From positions 62,001 through 126,000 of the forward strand of contig RSEE01000035.1 of assembly GCA_003971905.1 (NCBI GenBank): 64,000 nucleotides of DNA, read 5' to 3'. Positions 37,031 through 47,831 of the stretch are shown piece after piece; positions within the stretch are counted from its first letter, which is position 1; every line of letters starts with the position of its first letter. The stretch is from Moniliella sp. 'wahieum'. Lineage: Eukaryota > Basidiomycota > Moniliellomycetes > Moniliellales > Moniliellaceae. Below the pieces are notes generated by a model that was given only the letters and a program-made list of their open reading frames with translations, had not been told where the DNA came from and did no database searches. Both the position numbers and the translations under genes were made by a program.

Positions 37031-38518
37031 TCAGATCAGCAAAAGCAACAGGGCAAGACAATTGAAGCCCACTGCAAGGAGAAGAGGCAAAATGAGCGGT
37101 CGTACTGGCGCGGGACAGAGGTAGCGATGAAATATAGTAGTATGTTGGACCAGTTGGAGGAGAGAAAACTGATGTGGAGTAGAGGACAAAAGAAGTAGAT
37201 AACTTGAAGGACTATAACACCCGGGGTACGACGCCACTTGGTTCCACAGCTCTTGTCGTACTTCCTCTGTGTGCACATCCTTCTTTAGGTCGAGGTAAAA
37301 GAACTGCTGGGGCAGCGAAGGAACAGTGACTTCGGACGTTTCGGTACGGTAACCATGAACGAAAGGATGACTCAACCAACGCCTCCTCCACGGTCAGACG
37401 CTTTTCAGGATCAAATTGGAGGGTGCGTTCCAAAAAGTCCAGGGCCTCCGGCGACGCGGTGGGGAACAGTTTGGAAAACTTGGCCCGGGGCCGAATGGGC
37501 AAGCTGATCAAGTACTCGCGACTGCGACGCGACTTGATCGGGATCATTTCCTGGATCTTGGGTACCAATCACATTGAGCGTCAAGGACATTTGGTTGTGG
37601 TAGTCACGTCCAGGGAAGAGCGGACGACCCAACAAGATCTCAGCCAAAATGGCCCCCACCGCCCACATATCGATCGCCTTGGTGTATTGCCGGAACGTGA
37701 GCATAATCTCTGGCGCACGGTACCACCGCGTGGCGACGTACTCTGACATGAATCCCACCCCGGTGGCTTGATCAATATTGTCGGCTGTCAAGACGGAACG
37801 CGAGAGACCAAAGTCGCACATTTTCAGATCGCAGTTGGAGTTGATGAGCAAATTGGACGGTTTGAGGTCGCGGTGCAGCACATCGGCACTGTGCAACACC
37901 TTGAGCGCACAAAGCACTTGCCAGGTAAAGTAGGCCGCATGTTCTTCCGTGACCGACTGGGAGCGCAGCACCCGGTTCAAGTCTGTCTCCATTAGCTCCT
38001 GCACCAAACAGATCTGGTCAAATTGCTTGTAACTCGGCGCATGCGCTACATCCAACAAGGCCACAATGTGCTGGCACGCATCTTGCTCTTGAAAGTACCG
38101 AAGCAACTGGATCTCTCGCAACGTTCGAATCGCCATCAAGCGATTGGTAAAAGGATGAACACTCTTGATCGCTACGCTGGTGCCCGTGGGAAGGTGCTTG
38201 GCTGCGACGACCGAACCATAGGCTCCTTCACCAATCGCTTTGACAATGTGGTAGTCCGGTCCCATCTGTTGTCCGAGCGAGCGACAGAGACGCAGTTGTT
38301 TCTCCAATGCTCTCGCCTTGGGATCTGGTGGTGACTTGGAAGCCGCATGCGCGCGGGGGGGTCGATGGCTGCCGCCGGGGGCAAGGATTGGGATTGGTCG
38401 AGTGCGATGGATTGGGGTTGGTCGTTGAATTGGATGTGGGGTCAGGAGCTGGATGATGGGAGTGGGACTTGTTGGGAGCAGCAAGGCCTGTGGTGGCAAC
38501 TGTGGTGGCAACCGACAT
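37031..38518 (-). CDS. MAP kinase of the SLT2/MPK1 (cell wall integrity) type with an SEY activation motif
   Basis: All kinase landmarks are present: IGEGAYGSVVAAKH, the ATP lysine in VAIKSV, VLHRDLKPSNLL, CDFGLSRSV and VATRWYRAPEIML, then YTKAIDMWAVGAILAEILLG. These are closest to fungal Mpk1/Slt2/Pmk1. The activation lip reads GFMSEYVATRW, where the class normally has TEY; the codon is TCA (reverse complement of 37744-37746). Ser could still be phosphorylated. After the kinase core come FPTASPEALDFLERTLQFDP and SHPFVHGYRTETSEV. The N-terminal extension (MSVATTVATTGLAAPNKSH) is Asn/Pro/Thr-rich and joins the kinase frame across a run of seven C near 38357. Other slips lie near 37540 and 37385. 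The last residues of the downstream frame look non-coding, so the true end is probably near 37190. Confidence 0.82.
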
Positions 38519-39731
38519 GGTGACGAAGAGTGGCAGCGGAAGCGCAGCAAGGGACAAAGCGGGAAGCACGTGTGGGCGCAGACAGACAAAATACCACCTG
38601 TCACGATGGCCGATAGAGGAGGGGAAGAGGCGGAGAGGTGGAGTAAGTGCGGAAGGTGTAACGTTTGTTGCTACGTGTTGGCGATGCTAGGTGAAGCCAA
38701 CAGACCGTGAGTATATATATCAACACAACAGCCACGACGGCCCTTCTGCCCACACCCTCCTCCTCGCGCCTCGACTCTCGCACCCTCCGAGCATTGCCTC
38801 CCCCCGCGCCACGTGATGCGCCTCTCCTTATCGAGGAGCACCTGCCGCCCCCCATTGCTCCTCGAGTTGGTACGGGTGCCCTTGGATCAAGGTGGCAATG
38901 TGCCGTGCGCCACCGCTTACTGTGGCGGCTCCTACCATGGAACTCATCGATCCGAACGAGCACTCCTACAGTCTGGCGTCCGCGGCACCTATCTTGCACC
39001 CTATGGCGTCGAAAAGAGAGGGCGGGGGCATATTCCAGTTGCACTGCTGCTGTGCTTGTGCCACAGTCTTGGTCTGGTCGTCCTCTGGCGCGTTGTCTTG
39101 CCTCAGCGAGGGTGCAGCCAAACATGAACGGCTTGCTCTTAAGCTTGAAGCGAGCGAACCGCCCCGTCCAACGCTCGCACTGTGAGAGCCACAGCAAACG
39201 CAGCCCAGTCCTCCAGTGGCAGCCGGCAGCTTCATCCTCCCTCTTCTGCATGGACCCCATTGTGCGTTTGGGCCCACGTGACCAATTTGGAGTCCTAGAC
39301 CCCAGTAGGACTGCCCAGCTGCTCTCGGGGCAAGGACGAAAGACACAAAGAGAGAAACCCCTCTCGTTGAAACCTCTCCGGACGGTCCGACTGGGCTCTA
39401 GGCACGCAAGAGACGTTGAATGTTGACCATTGGACGCCGATCATCGATCCGTGAGGTCACGTTTTTGTATAGTACTTCACCTCTGTGGATTTCCCCAGAG
39501 AGACCAGCCCCAGCCCAGTTGTTGCCACGCGCCAGCAATTGCGCGAGATGATAGGGACGACGTTGATGCGCGCCCTGACATCTCAGCGAGATTGAAGCCA
39601 CTCAATGCCTCATCCTTGCGAGCGGCGAATTTGCAACACTTGGGATTGGGAAGAGAAGTGCAGAAGAGCAACTCTTAAATCCAGCACTTGTGAACACATA
39701 CACTTGGCATACATTTGTGGAGCGAACGCAA
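38519..39731. other. Intergenic region, possible short unassigned coding between MAPK and tRNA-Thr
   Basis: Mostly upstream DNA of the MAP kinase. Frames at about 38763-39184 on the plus strand have some coding character (short segments such as APLLIEEHLPPPIAPRVGTG and TMELIDPNEHSYSLASAAPI), but they switch frame and match no family I know. I do not call a gene. An AAGCTTGAAGCG word lies at 39141-39152. Confidence 0.35.
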
Positions 39732-39803
39732 GCCTCTTTGGCTCAGTGGTACAGCATCGCACTTGTAATGCGAAGATCAGTCGTTCGATTCGGCTAAGAG
39801 GCA
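39732..39803 (+). tRNA. tRNA-Thr (anticodon UGU)
   Basis: A 72-nt cloverleaf without intron. The acceptor stem GCCTCTT pairs perfectly with AAGAGGC, followed by discriminator A. The D arm is weak (GCT/AGC). The anticodon stem TCGCA/TGCGA encloses loop CTTGTAA, giving anticodon TGT for Thr ACA codons. The T stem AGTCG/CGGCT with loop TTCGATT contains the B box. The A box TGGCTCAGTGG is present. CCA is not encoded, as expected for a nuclear gene. Confidence 0.93.
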
Positions 39804-39810
39804 CAGCTAC

Positions 39811-39823
39811 TTTTTACTTTTTT
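39811..39823 (+). terminator. RNA polymerase III oligo-T terminator of tRNA-Thr
   Basis: Runs of five and six T start 8 nt after the tRNA 3' end, the usual Pol III stop signal. Confidence 0.85.
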
Positions 39824-40024
39824 GTTCTCTTTGTTCTCTCCTTTGCCTACCTACCCCCTTGACCCTCCCCGCTGAGTCTTGCAAGACCCGCCAAGCGCTC
39901 TGTAGCATGTAAGATCCAATGGGCTCGGATACTCTGCTTTACCCTTGCGCCGGTCTACCAGGAACCCTCTCTTTCCTAGCTGCCCCAGCCGTCTCGGGCT
40001 TCAAGTATTCAAGTCCAATCTCAT

Positions 40025-41661
40025 TCACGCCGTGCTCAATACCCCCTGGCTGTCGTAGTGGGGCACCAGTCCAATGTCCTCGGCACTTTGGGGTCGCGTG
40101 GCCGCGCCGGCCGAGGAGGTTCCCTGGACGGACGGCGCGCCAGGTTGGGGGGAAGTTTTCTTGTCCTTTTTCGAAAAGAGGGCCGAGAGTTTGAACGAGT
40201 AAAGAAGAAGCAGATCTGGCCAAACAAGAGCAAAAATGCGCGCCGGGATAAGTCCCACTTGAGACTATGTTCCAATCCGGTCTTGAGCGTGCTGACGACA
40301 ATGGTCAATTTGTGCTTCAGGTCCTGGACCGCTTGTTCTTGATCGTTCTGTTGCCCCTTGACCTCGGTCTTGGCCTCGTTCATGGCCACTTGGATCACAT
40401 GCCGCATATTGTCCACGTCTTCGCGCGCCTTTTGCGATAACCGGTCCACCTCCCGTTGCAGCACTTGCGTCATGCTGCGCAACGACGCACCATCGTTCCG
40501 CGCACGCACCTCCAACTCGGTCTTGACCTCGTTGAGCGACAAACGAAATACGTACGACTGGTACTCCACATCCACCAAGCTCATATGTCCTTCGCGCGCC
40601 TCGTTCAGTCGAGCCACCAACATCTCTTCCACTGCCTCAGCAAGAATGGTGGCTACCTTAGCTTGCTCTGCCTCCTCCATCCCAGCCGCATCCCAGCCCA
40701 CTTGCTCCAACCGCTGGGCAAAGGCACGCGTGTCGATCAAGTGGAGGATCGGGTTGAGCCTCTGGTGCGGCTCGCGCAGGTACTCGGCCCATCCCATGCC
40801 CGGCGTGGTGGGCACCGCAGCAGGCGTGGCAGCCGTACCCGCCCCCTCGTCGGCGCTCGACGACGAAGTCGACGCCCCCTCGGCTTTCTTAGAGGGCGCG
40901 GGAAGATCGATGATCATATCTGGCTCGGACGATTCAGAAGCGGGGGTGGACGAGGAGGATCGAGGCGAACTCTTGTCAGCCTGTTCGAGGGAACGCAGCT
41001 TCAGCAGATCCTCTGCCCGCTCGGGCGGAGGTTGAGGCGGAGACGATTCTGTGGGCGCCTCGGATGGAGCGGGTGGAGAAGCAGAAGAGGAAGCAGAAGA
41101 GGAAGCAGAAGAGGAAGCAGAAGAGGACGCGGGTGAGGAAGCAGGAGGGGAAGCGGGGGCAGATGGGGGATCGTCACTCGCTGTCGCGGCAGTTGTTGCG
41201 CCAATTGCGGTGGCAGTAGGTGAGGGGGAGGGAGAGCCTTGTCGTTGGGCGAGCGCTTCGCGGGTCCAAGCATCATCGGTGGTGGAGTCCTTGTTGTCCT
41301 GCTTGGGCTGGGGTTGGAGGCGCAAGTTGCGGATCGTGCCGCGCTTGCGGAGCGAGCCGTAGGCCAAGGCGGCGGCGGTGGAAGAGACATCGTGGATGGC
41401 CTCCTCCTCGGGTGGTTTGCGGGACGCATTGCGGAGCGGCGGAAGGGTGTGGAAAGAGCGGATGGGAGACGCAGCGAGAGACGCAGGGCTGGAAGAAACG
41501 ATGGGCACTGCCAAGCGGGCAGAGAGGGAGATGTGCGCAGCGAAGGACGGTGGTGCACGTGGGGGTGCCCACCGGCGCAGAGGGAGAGCGCGAGGCGGGG
41601 GGGCGAGTGCGAGCGCAGCGGCCTGCGGCCGCCAGGGCAGCCGAGCTGCCCGCGGGAGCAT
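40025..41661 (-). CDS. DUF1640 coiled-coil mitochondrial protein (FMP32/MCUR1-like)
   Basis: Mitochondrial inner-membrane coiled-coil protein of the DUF1640 family, whose members have been linked to respiratory complex assembly and the calcium uniporter. The start (MLPRAARLPWRPQAAALALA) is an Arg-rich presequence and is preferred over ATGs further upstream. A long Ser/Ala/Pro low-complexity region follows, including an SSAS repeat. The family domain starts at LIDTRAFAQRLEQVGWDAAG and continues through VDVEYQSYVFRLSLNEVKTE into a coiled coil ending at TGLEHSLKW. The next frame gives GLIPARIFALVWPDLLLLYS, a plausible C-terminal membrane helix as expected in this family. It joins if one G is added to a GGG run near 40256. 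The tail ends HYDSQGVLSTA. Confidence 0.72.
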
Positions 41662-42222
41662 GGCGGGGACAAGCGCGCCCAAGGGAAACAGACACGCGGC
41701 TGCTTCCGGCAGCAGCGGCAAGAGGAGGCCCGATGGCCAGAAGGTGGGGTGGTGGGGGTGGTGGGGGTGGGCAACCCAGCCCCGTGCGCGATGCTGTTGT
41801 TGTTGGGGTCGGCGCGGTCGTCGTCGTCGTCGCCGTCGATGCCCGCGGGCCCGGCCGGCCCAACCCAAGGGCAGGAGGAGGGCGTCACGGCTGAGCTCAC
41901 CGGTTGCAGTCTGAAATGTTCACGATCTGATGCGCGCTTCTTGCCCCTGTAAGCGCTAAGCATGCAAGCACAATGCTAAGAAGGCAATGCGATGTGATGT
42001 GATGTTCCCAGCGATCTTTCGCCGTGTGGCGATCTGGGGAGTGCGTCTGGCGAGTATCGATTCTCGATTACGGCAGCCCTGGGCAGCGTGCTGTGTATGA
42101 TCGCGAGCGTCTAATGCATACCAGTGCTGGTCCGGGTCCTGGCACTGACCAGCCCCGCAAGCGTGTCCCCTCGCTCCCCGCCTCGAGTTCCCTCCGGCCT
42201 CACCATCCATCCTCCCACCCCC

Positions 42223-42955
42223 ATGTCCTTGCCCTCCACCGCCGCCCCCGAGTCCCCCACGCAGGTGCAGGCTTCCATCGGCAAGGGCGTTCACCGCCAG
42301 TTTGTCGTGGGCAAGTCGGCTCTGCACGGCGCGCAGTACGCATCCCTGGCGGCGTCGCCAGCCTATCTGATCTATGCCTGGCGCACCCACCGTTTCAGCT
42401 TGCGCGCGCTGATGCGTGCCAATTGGGTCGTGCCGTTGGCCGGCAGTCTGGTGGCTGGTGCATATGCCGCCCAGACCTGCTCCACCGCCAGCGACCAGGC
42501 TACCTTTGCCCAGGCCACCGCCCTGCGTCACAATGCGGCCTCCATCAAGGCAGAAGACTACTATGTCATTGGCGGTGTGGTTGGCGCCTTGGCCATCCCT
42601 GCCATCTTCCGTACGTCTCCGTCTACGTCTACGTCTACGTCTACGTCTACGTCTACGTCTACGTCTACGTCTACGTCTACGTCTACGTCTACATCTGCAC
42701 CCCCGTTGTTCCCCTTTCCGTCTGGCACGCATGCTTACTGACTTCCCGCACCCTACCTACTGCCCAGTCAAACGGGTGGGGATCATCAACGGGGCCCTGG
42801 GCGGCTTGGGCATGGGCGGCGGCGCGGGCCTGGTGTACAACTGGGTCGAGGAGGCACTCGAGAAGCGCCAGTCGGTCGCTTCGTCTCAGAAGGCGCAAGT
42901 GCCCCCACCACTGCCCGAACCACCTGTACCGGCACCGACTCCTAGCAGCGTCTAG
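42223..42955 (+). CDS. Small multi-span membrane protein, conserved-looking, function unknown
   Basis: Two exons (42223-42610 and 42768-42955) encode about 190 residues. The start MSLPSTAAPESPTQVQ is followed by amphipathic sequence and hydrophobic segments around YASLAASPAYLIYAW, WVVPLAGSLVAGAYAA and YYVIGGVVGALAIPAIF. After the junction, GIINGALGGLGMGGGAGLVY forms a Gly-rich last membrane segment, and the tail VPPPLPEPPVPAPTPSSV is Pro-rich. The junction reads AIF-LKRVG and closes the phase exactly. The Gly-rich pattern recalls small mitochondrial or peroxisomal inner-membrane proteins, but I cannot name the family. The 157-nt intron carries a hexanucleotide microsatellite right after its donor. 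Confidence 0.65.
42621..42692. repeat. (GTCTAC)12 microsatellite inside an intron
   Basis: Twelve perfect GTCTAC units begin 10 nt after the GTACGT splice donor and fill nearly half of the 157-nt intron. The unit resembles the donor-proximal sequence GTCTCC, so it may have grown from it by slippage. If left unspliced, the frame reads Ser-Thr repeats without a stop. Confidence 0.9.
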
Positions 42956-43103
42956 GCCAGTCTCGCTCTCTTGCTATGTAGTGATGGATTTGGCTATTGG
43001 CTTGCACGCGTGCGCTCTTCTCTGGGCCGCAGGGGGAGGGATCTGGCATGCAGACTGGATTGGATTGAATTGGATAGGATGGGATGGCAAAGAAGACAGA
43101 GCC

Positions 43104-43489
43104 TTAGACCTCCAGGTCCCAGGCGAGGATGCCTATCCACGTACAAGTCAGCAAACTGCACCAGCCAGCAGTTGGGGGGGTCCAGGGGTGAACAAACACT
43201 TACCATCAACGTTGGGCAGGATCTTGGTGCGGGAAAACTCCTTGTGCTCAGGGTCATTGGCATAGGTAGTGTACTCTTCCTTGGACGCAAACGTGATGTA
43301 CAGGCCAAAGTTGTAGCCCTGGGCGCGCTCAGGAAACTCGGGCTCGGACCACTTGACCGACTGAGCCAGCTGCTTGACAACCGCAAGCTCATGGAGCGTG
43401 GCGAGTTGGGAAGTCAACTGGCCAAAAGCCGTTGCCTCAGCCGTAATGCTGGACTTGACCTTGAGGAGTACGATGTGGACAAAGACCAT
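43104..43489 (-). CDS. Stress-responsive A/B barrel (Dabb) domain protein
   Basis: Small dimeric alpha+beta barrel protein, about 100 residues, normal for the family. The protein opens with MVFVHIVLLKVKSSIT, the first strand with the typical H-I-V-L pattern, and continues with the helix region HELAVVKQLAQSVKWSEP and the core GYNFGLYITFASKEEYTTYA. The C-terminal strand comes from exon 2. An intron at 43133-43203 (GTAAGT..ACGTGGATAG) joins KILPNVDG to ILAWDLEV and a stop, matching the usual VD-(hydrophobic)-D-(hydrophobic) ending. Cellular role unknown; plant and fungal members are stress-linked or cyclase-like. Confidence 0.85.
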
Positions 43490-44314
43490 GATCAGAGGGT
43501 GGCTAGGATGATGGAGGTGAGAAGGGAGAGGGCGTCAAGCTTCAAGTCCGAATGCAAGGTGCGCTTGGGAAGCTGCTCTGAGCGGCTGAGCGTAGCCTGA
43601 GATTAGCCGCTGACGGCAACCGAACGTTGAACACCTCAACTGAGGCGCACGGGCGGTGACGCTGTGACGCGGTGACGTGACGCGGTGAGGTCGGTCGAGA
43701 TCCGGTGACCGGTGAGGCCTGAGGCCGTAGCCGGAGATATGCGCGAGTAGGGTTGCTGGCCTTGCGTGGGCGAATTTGGAAGTACCCCCCCCCCTGGCCC
43801 CGCCCCGCCTCTGGACATCGATCGGCCTTTCCCAACCTTACTCGACTCCCCCCAAGCAATCATGAACCATGCTGGCTTTCGATTCCATTTCCACCATCTT
43901 CTTCTCGGACGTCACGGATCCGCCTCAGTCCTTGAGCTTGAGCGCTTGAGGACTTGAGCCTCACGTTTAAGTCCAAGGTCGATGAGCGACCAAGTGGGGG
44001 CGGTGGTATGGTATCCACATCATAATGCCCCTTCTATAAAGTAGCTACTAATACTTGACGTGTTTGGGGCTGGCCTCGCTCTCCTTGCTACACTGCTGTG
44101 TTGGACATCATACATCACTAGTCACTCCCGAAAGGAGAGGACAGCCAGGTACGCGACGAGCACATATCCCAAGCATGGTAACCGGTAACCGGGACCTTCC
44201 AACCAAGGCATACGCCACTGCTGGGCCAACTGGATGCTGGATTCGAATTGAGATTGAAGCTTGAAGCTTGAAGCTTGATGGCCGGAACAAGTGGACCGAG
44301 AGAGGGGGGAATGG
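43490..44314. other. Intergenic region with dispersed GC- and AAGCTTGA-type motifs
   Basis: No gene seen. It contains GTGACGCGGTGACGTGACGC (43667-43686), CTTGAGCTTGAGCGCTTGAG (43931-43950), and the triple motif GAAGCTTGAAGCTTGAAGCT (44256-44275). Confidence 0.45.
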
Positions 44315-45762
44315 TTAGCGTTGGCGCAACTGGCCATCGCGGGCCCCACTCGGCTTGGTGACCGGTTCACTGGCGGTAGTCTGACCTGCGTCTGGCTGCT
44401 CGGTACTGGGGGTGGGGGCGTGCGAGTTTCGGATCTGCTTTTGGAGAGCAATCAGTTGTTTTTCAAATTGACGACCAAACACTTCAATGTAAAAGCTGCC
44501 ACCATTGTACGTCGCAATCACAAAGATTGTCACCAAAAACCCAGTTGCAATGTGCTGGTGCTGGTAAAACACGAGCGGAGCCGGGAGAATGGAGAGGAAC
44601 GTATACGCAAATTGCAACACTTAACGCAACGCAAGCGGCAGTGAGGGGGTCGGGGGGGGGGGGGGGGGATGGTCAGCACCGTCAGCTTCTCGTACCACAC
44701 AGGAAACCTAACAAAAAAACACAAAACGAAAGCGGAGGAGAGGCACCGTACACATGAAAAAGGGTTCGCGCCATTTGGTTGGCACCGACGAGATGAGATG
44801 GCTAATGGCTCCCTTTCCAGAGCTCATCGTCGAAAACGAGTTGATGCGTTTGCCGGAGCGGATCTTCTCCCGCTTGCGGTAGGAGATAAAGTAGTAGTAC
44901 CCAGCTTGCCACAGTGCATAGACAACAAAGCAAAATCCGATCGAGGTGCCCAGGTCCAGGGAGGCGATCCGTGCGGCGGCTGGGTACGCTTCGTCCCGTT
45001 CTTGGTCGGAAAGCAAAAAGTGGATGGTGTGGAAGACAATGGGCGGGGTCATGTGGATAAACACGCTGGTCATCTTGTCAATGTTGTGTAGGACGAGGCT
45101 GTTGCGCCATGCGGCCACCGAAACGGCGAGGGGACCGTGGGCAGAGCAGTAGGACACGGTCCAGAGGAACTTGGAGTCGGGCGCGAGCCAGAGGTAGGCA
45201 AGCGCAAGCAAATTCGACATATAGCAATAGTCTAGTAAAAAGTACCCCCATGGACGCTGGATCGCGTACTGGTAAAATCGCAGTGGCAGGTACACAGCCG
45301 CCAGCCCCGAGTACATCAGCGGCACCCAGGTAGGCCGACCGAAGATGGCCATGGAAAACGACACGATGGTCATGACGCCCATAACAAACGACCACTTGTC
45401 ACGGAAACGCACGTTGCGCGTATCGTTCCAGCTCTCCGACAGGACGTCAATCCGCTTTCCCAAATCGTCCCGGAAGCGCTGGAGGTCGTCGTGGAACTTT
45501 TGGCTTGATCGTGGTGCAATTGCGAGGCATGCTCCGCAGCATGCTGCACCCGGCTCAGTGCGGCGTTCTTGAGCTCGTTTGCGCGGGCGGGTAGGTCGAC
45601 CTTGGAGAACGCAGGGGAGGCGTGGGGCCGGTCGAGCTGGGCGCTGCGGTGGTGGAGGTACTCAAACAAGCCCAGCAGGCCCGAGGTGTCCTCATCCGTG
45701 TCCGAGTCGGAGCCACTATCGGAATCCGAGCTGTAAGCAAAGGAACTCCACTTGTTCGACAT
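44315..45762 (-). CDS. GPC1: Glycerophosphocholine acyltransferase GPC1 (DUF2838)
   Basis: ER membrane acyltransferase that re-acylates glycerophosphocholine to lysophosphatidylcholine. The N-terminus is soluble, Ser/Asp-rich (MSNKWSSFAYSSDSDSGSD). The DUF2838 core follows: RDKWSFVMGVMTIVSFSMAI, YLPLRFYQYAIQRPWGYFLL with DYCYMSN, and SAHGPLAVSVAAWRNSLVLH with NIDKMTSVFIHMTPP. The C-terminal part has FPVWYEKLTV, FAYTFLSILPAPLVFYQH and YNGGSFYIEVF. The N-terminal frame joins the core if one A is added to an AAAA run near 45512. An intron at 44708-44753 (46 nt) is likely. A second one containing a run of 17 G precedes the last exon, but its phase does not close, perhaps another indel. Eight or more membrane segments are expected and visible. 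Confidence 0.83.
44652..44668. repeat. Run of 17 G
   Basis: An uninterrupted G17 homopolymer lies inside a probable intron of the GPC1 gene. Its length is probably unreliable in the assembly. Confidence 0.9.
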
Positions 45763-46169
45763 GGAGGTGGTGGTAACAGCGCTACCTAGGCTTCAAGCTG
45801 AGTTAAGTCAAACGTCGATATTCAGTGGGCAGCATGTGGCAGGTGACATGTGACGTCATGGGATTTTGATAGTGACCTAGTGACCGGTTTGAACGTTGAA
45901 CGTAAACGTTGATCATGCATCGAACAAGCTGCGAACTCTACGCTCGTTGGACGGGGCCGATCTCCTTCGACCCCTCCTTTGCTTCTTGCCACTTGACGCC
46001 TATCATAACACAGGAAGTGGAAAGGGAAAGGACAAATTCGTATGGGTATGGGCAAAAGAATGATCCTCTCATCACTGCATCACCACATTACCGGGGTACA
46101 GGAGACAAAAGGAAAAAAAAACGATAAAAAAGGCAATACCATCGCGCTTGAGCCTGAGACCTTAGAGAC

Positions 46170-47430
46170 TCAGGCCTGAGGGTACACAGCAAGTGGCTTC
46201 CACACCAGGCTCTCCGTAGGCTAGTTGAGCAGCTATCCAAGGCATTGTCAGTCCGTCTGATTGTACCCGAAGCAAGAGGGAAAGGGGGTGGTGGGGGGGA
46301 AGGGGAATACGCACTGCCAGTAGCACGATCGCAATCACCACACCGACGATGATCAACAAGCAAAACGCCGCCGGCCAGCTTGCGCTGGTAATCGTGAGCC
46401 TGGACCAAACTCCTGTCTGCGGCACCGGCGTGAACGGCGACATTGGTAATGTTGTACTCAATGTTGTCTGGGGGGAACAGAATAGGGTCAGTAAAAAGCT
46501 CCGATGCAACCTCCGATGCAACCAACGGCCGACGCTGGCGATGTGGGAAAGGGGTTACGCACCAATCATGCCGCCTTGCTCTTGGACAATGTGGCCCAGG
46601 TCGCGGAAGATCTCGTTGAGTTCATGAATGCCCTGCTCAATCTCGGTAATCTCGGCTTCGCGTTCGGCAATCAAAGATTCTTGAAACTCGAGTTCGGCTT
46701 GGGACGGACCAGCAGCTTTTCGGATCTGGGCTTGGACTTGTTCTGGTTCCGAGCCAGACGGTTCGAGGTCGACCAAGGGAGTTGCATCGTCTTCTTGCGC
46801 TCTGGAGAAGATTGTGTGTGTGGGGGGGGGCGCAAAGTGTCAACATGTTCATGCTTCTTTCACAGACAATGAAAATAGGAAAGGGGCAACGTACACTTGG
46901 TTGGAAGAGAGGCGCGATGGCCCGATACCGGGTGCGGCAGTGTGGGATGCTTGAGCCGCTTGGGCAGCCTGGGCGTCCTTGAGATCGTCCCGATTTCGGG
47001 CGGCGGAAGCTCGCTGTGCAGCCTGGAAGCGAACCAAGGCGGCTTCAAAATCGCGTTGGAGTTTGTTGGCCGCGAGCTGGCGGCCGGCCTGCTGGTCGCC
47101 AGGGACAGCAGTCTCCTGGGCTAACGCTTTAAGTGTGTCGGTGGTGTTGTGGGCCAAGGTGCGGGTGGCCTCGTTGAGATCGTGCATCTTTTGTGCCCAG
47201 CCAACGTCGGTCTTGCCCCGGGGATCACGGGAGAGGGAGACGAGCTTCTCGATGGCATGTGCATTGGTGTTGATCTTGAAGATCTGGATGGAGAGCGCGT
47301 GGGTCTGGGCGCGGAAGCGCTCGTCGGCATTGTCTTGGTCGACGGGCTGGGTGGGGGGGCGGTCGGAGGGGCTGCGGTGGACAGGAAGCACGGGGCGGCG
47401 GCTGGATGCCTGCAGCGACTGGAAGGACAT
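46170..47430 (-). CDS. PEP12: PEP12/syntaxin-7-like endosomal Qa-SNARE
   Basis: t-SNARE for fusion at endosome/vacuole membranes. The N-terminal Habc region includes ALSIQIFKINTNAHAIEKLV and NEATRTLAHNTTDTLKAL. The SNARE core follows: LEFQESLIAEREAEITEIEQ, GIHELNEIFRDLGHIVQEQG and DNIEYNITNVAVHAGAA, typical of Pep12/syntaxin 7. A C-terminal anchor reads AAFCLLIIVGVVIAIVLLAV. Introns at 46802-46894 (GTACGT..CTCCAG) and 46468-46562 (GTGCGT..CCCCAG) close in phase. A slip near 46375 separates HDYQRK from the anchor. A last short exon after a GTGCGT donor is likely, ending near 46170. It is divergent from the SED5 gene, about 400 bp apart. A vacuolar Vam3-type assignment is possible. Confidence 0.83.
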
Positions 47431-47831
47431 GGTGGTGGGCACGAGGCAGTCGCGCCGGCCTGGGTTGAGTGTGGCGGGCGGGGCGGGGCGTGCGGTGGAC
47501 GGGAAGGCGGATGGGTGGCTGCGTGACGGGGTGGCTGCGACTGGCGGTGCGATGGCAGTGCATGCGGTTCGGCGCTGCAATTTCAATTGGGACAAGCGCT
47601 GTTTGGCAAGAGTTGAAACTGGCCTCGCTCTCGTGGGAGCCATTTCCGCTTTCAGCGAGGCAGCGAGCGCCCCATGGGCTGGCGAGCGAATGGGGTGGGA
47701 CGCACGCATGGAGGGATGGATGGATGGCCACGCACCTCGCCTCTCCACAACCGCCCCCTCCTCGTCCTCGGTTCGTGCGCCCGCATTCTCCTTCCCACCG
47801 CCGCCTGGTGCCCTCCCTCCTTCTTGTCGCC
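47431..47831. promoter_or_regulatory. Shared divergent promoter region of two Qa-SNARE genes
   Basis: A 401-bp gap between the start codons of PEP12-like (minus) and SED5 (plus). No TATA box is obvious. The bidirectional promoter is inferred from the arrangement. Confidence 0.45.

Noticed and set aside
38601-39426. Overlapping 219- and 239-codon frames upstream of the MAP kinase
   Set aside because: No family resemblance, frames conflict on both strands, and no splice support. Mentioned only as possible coding.
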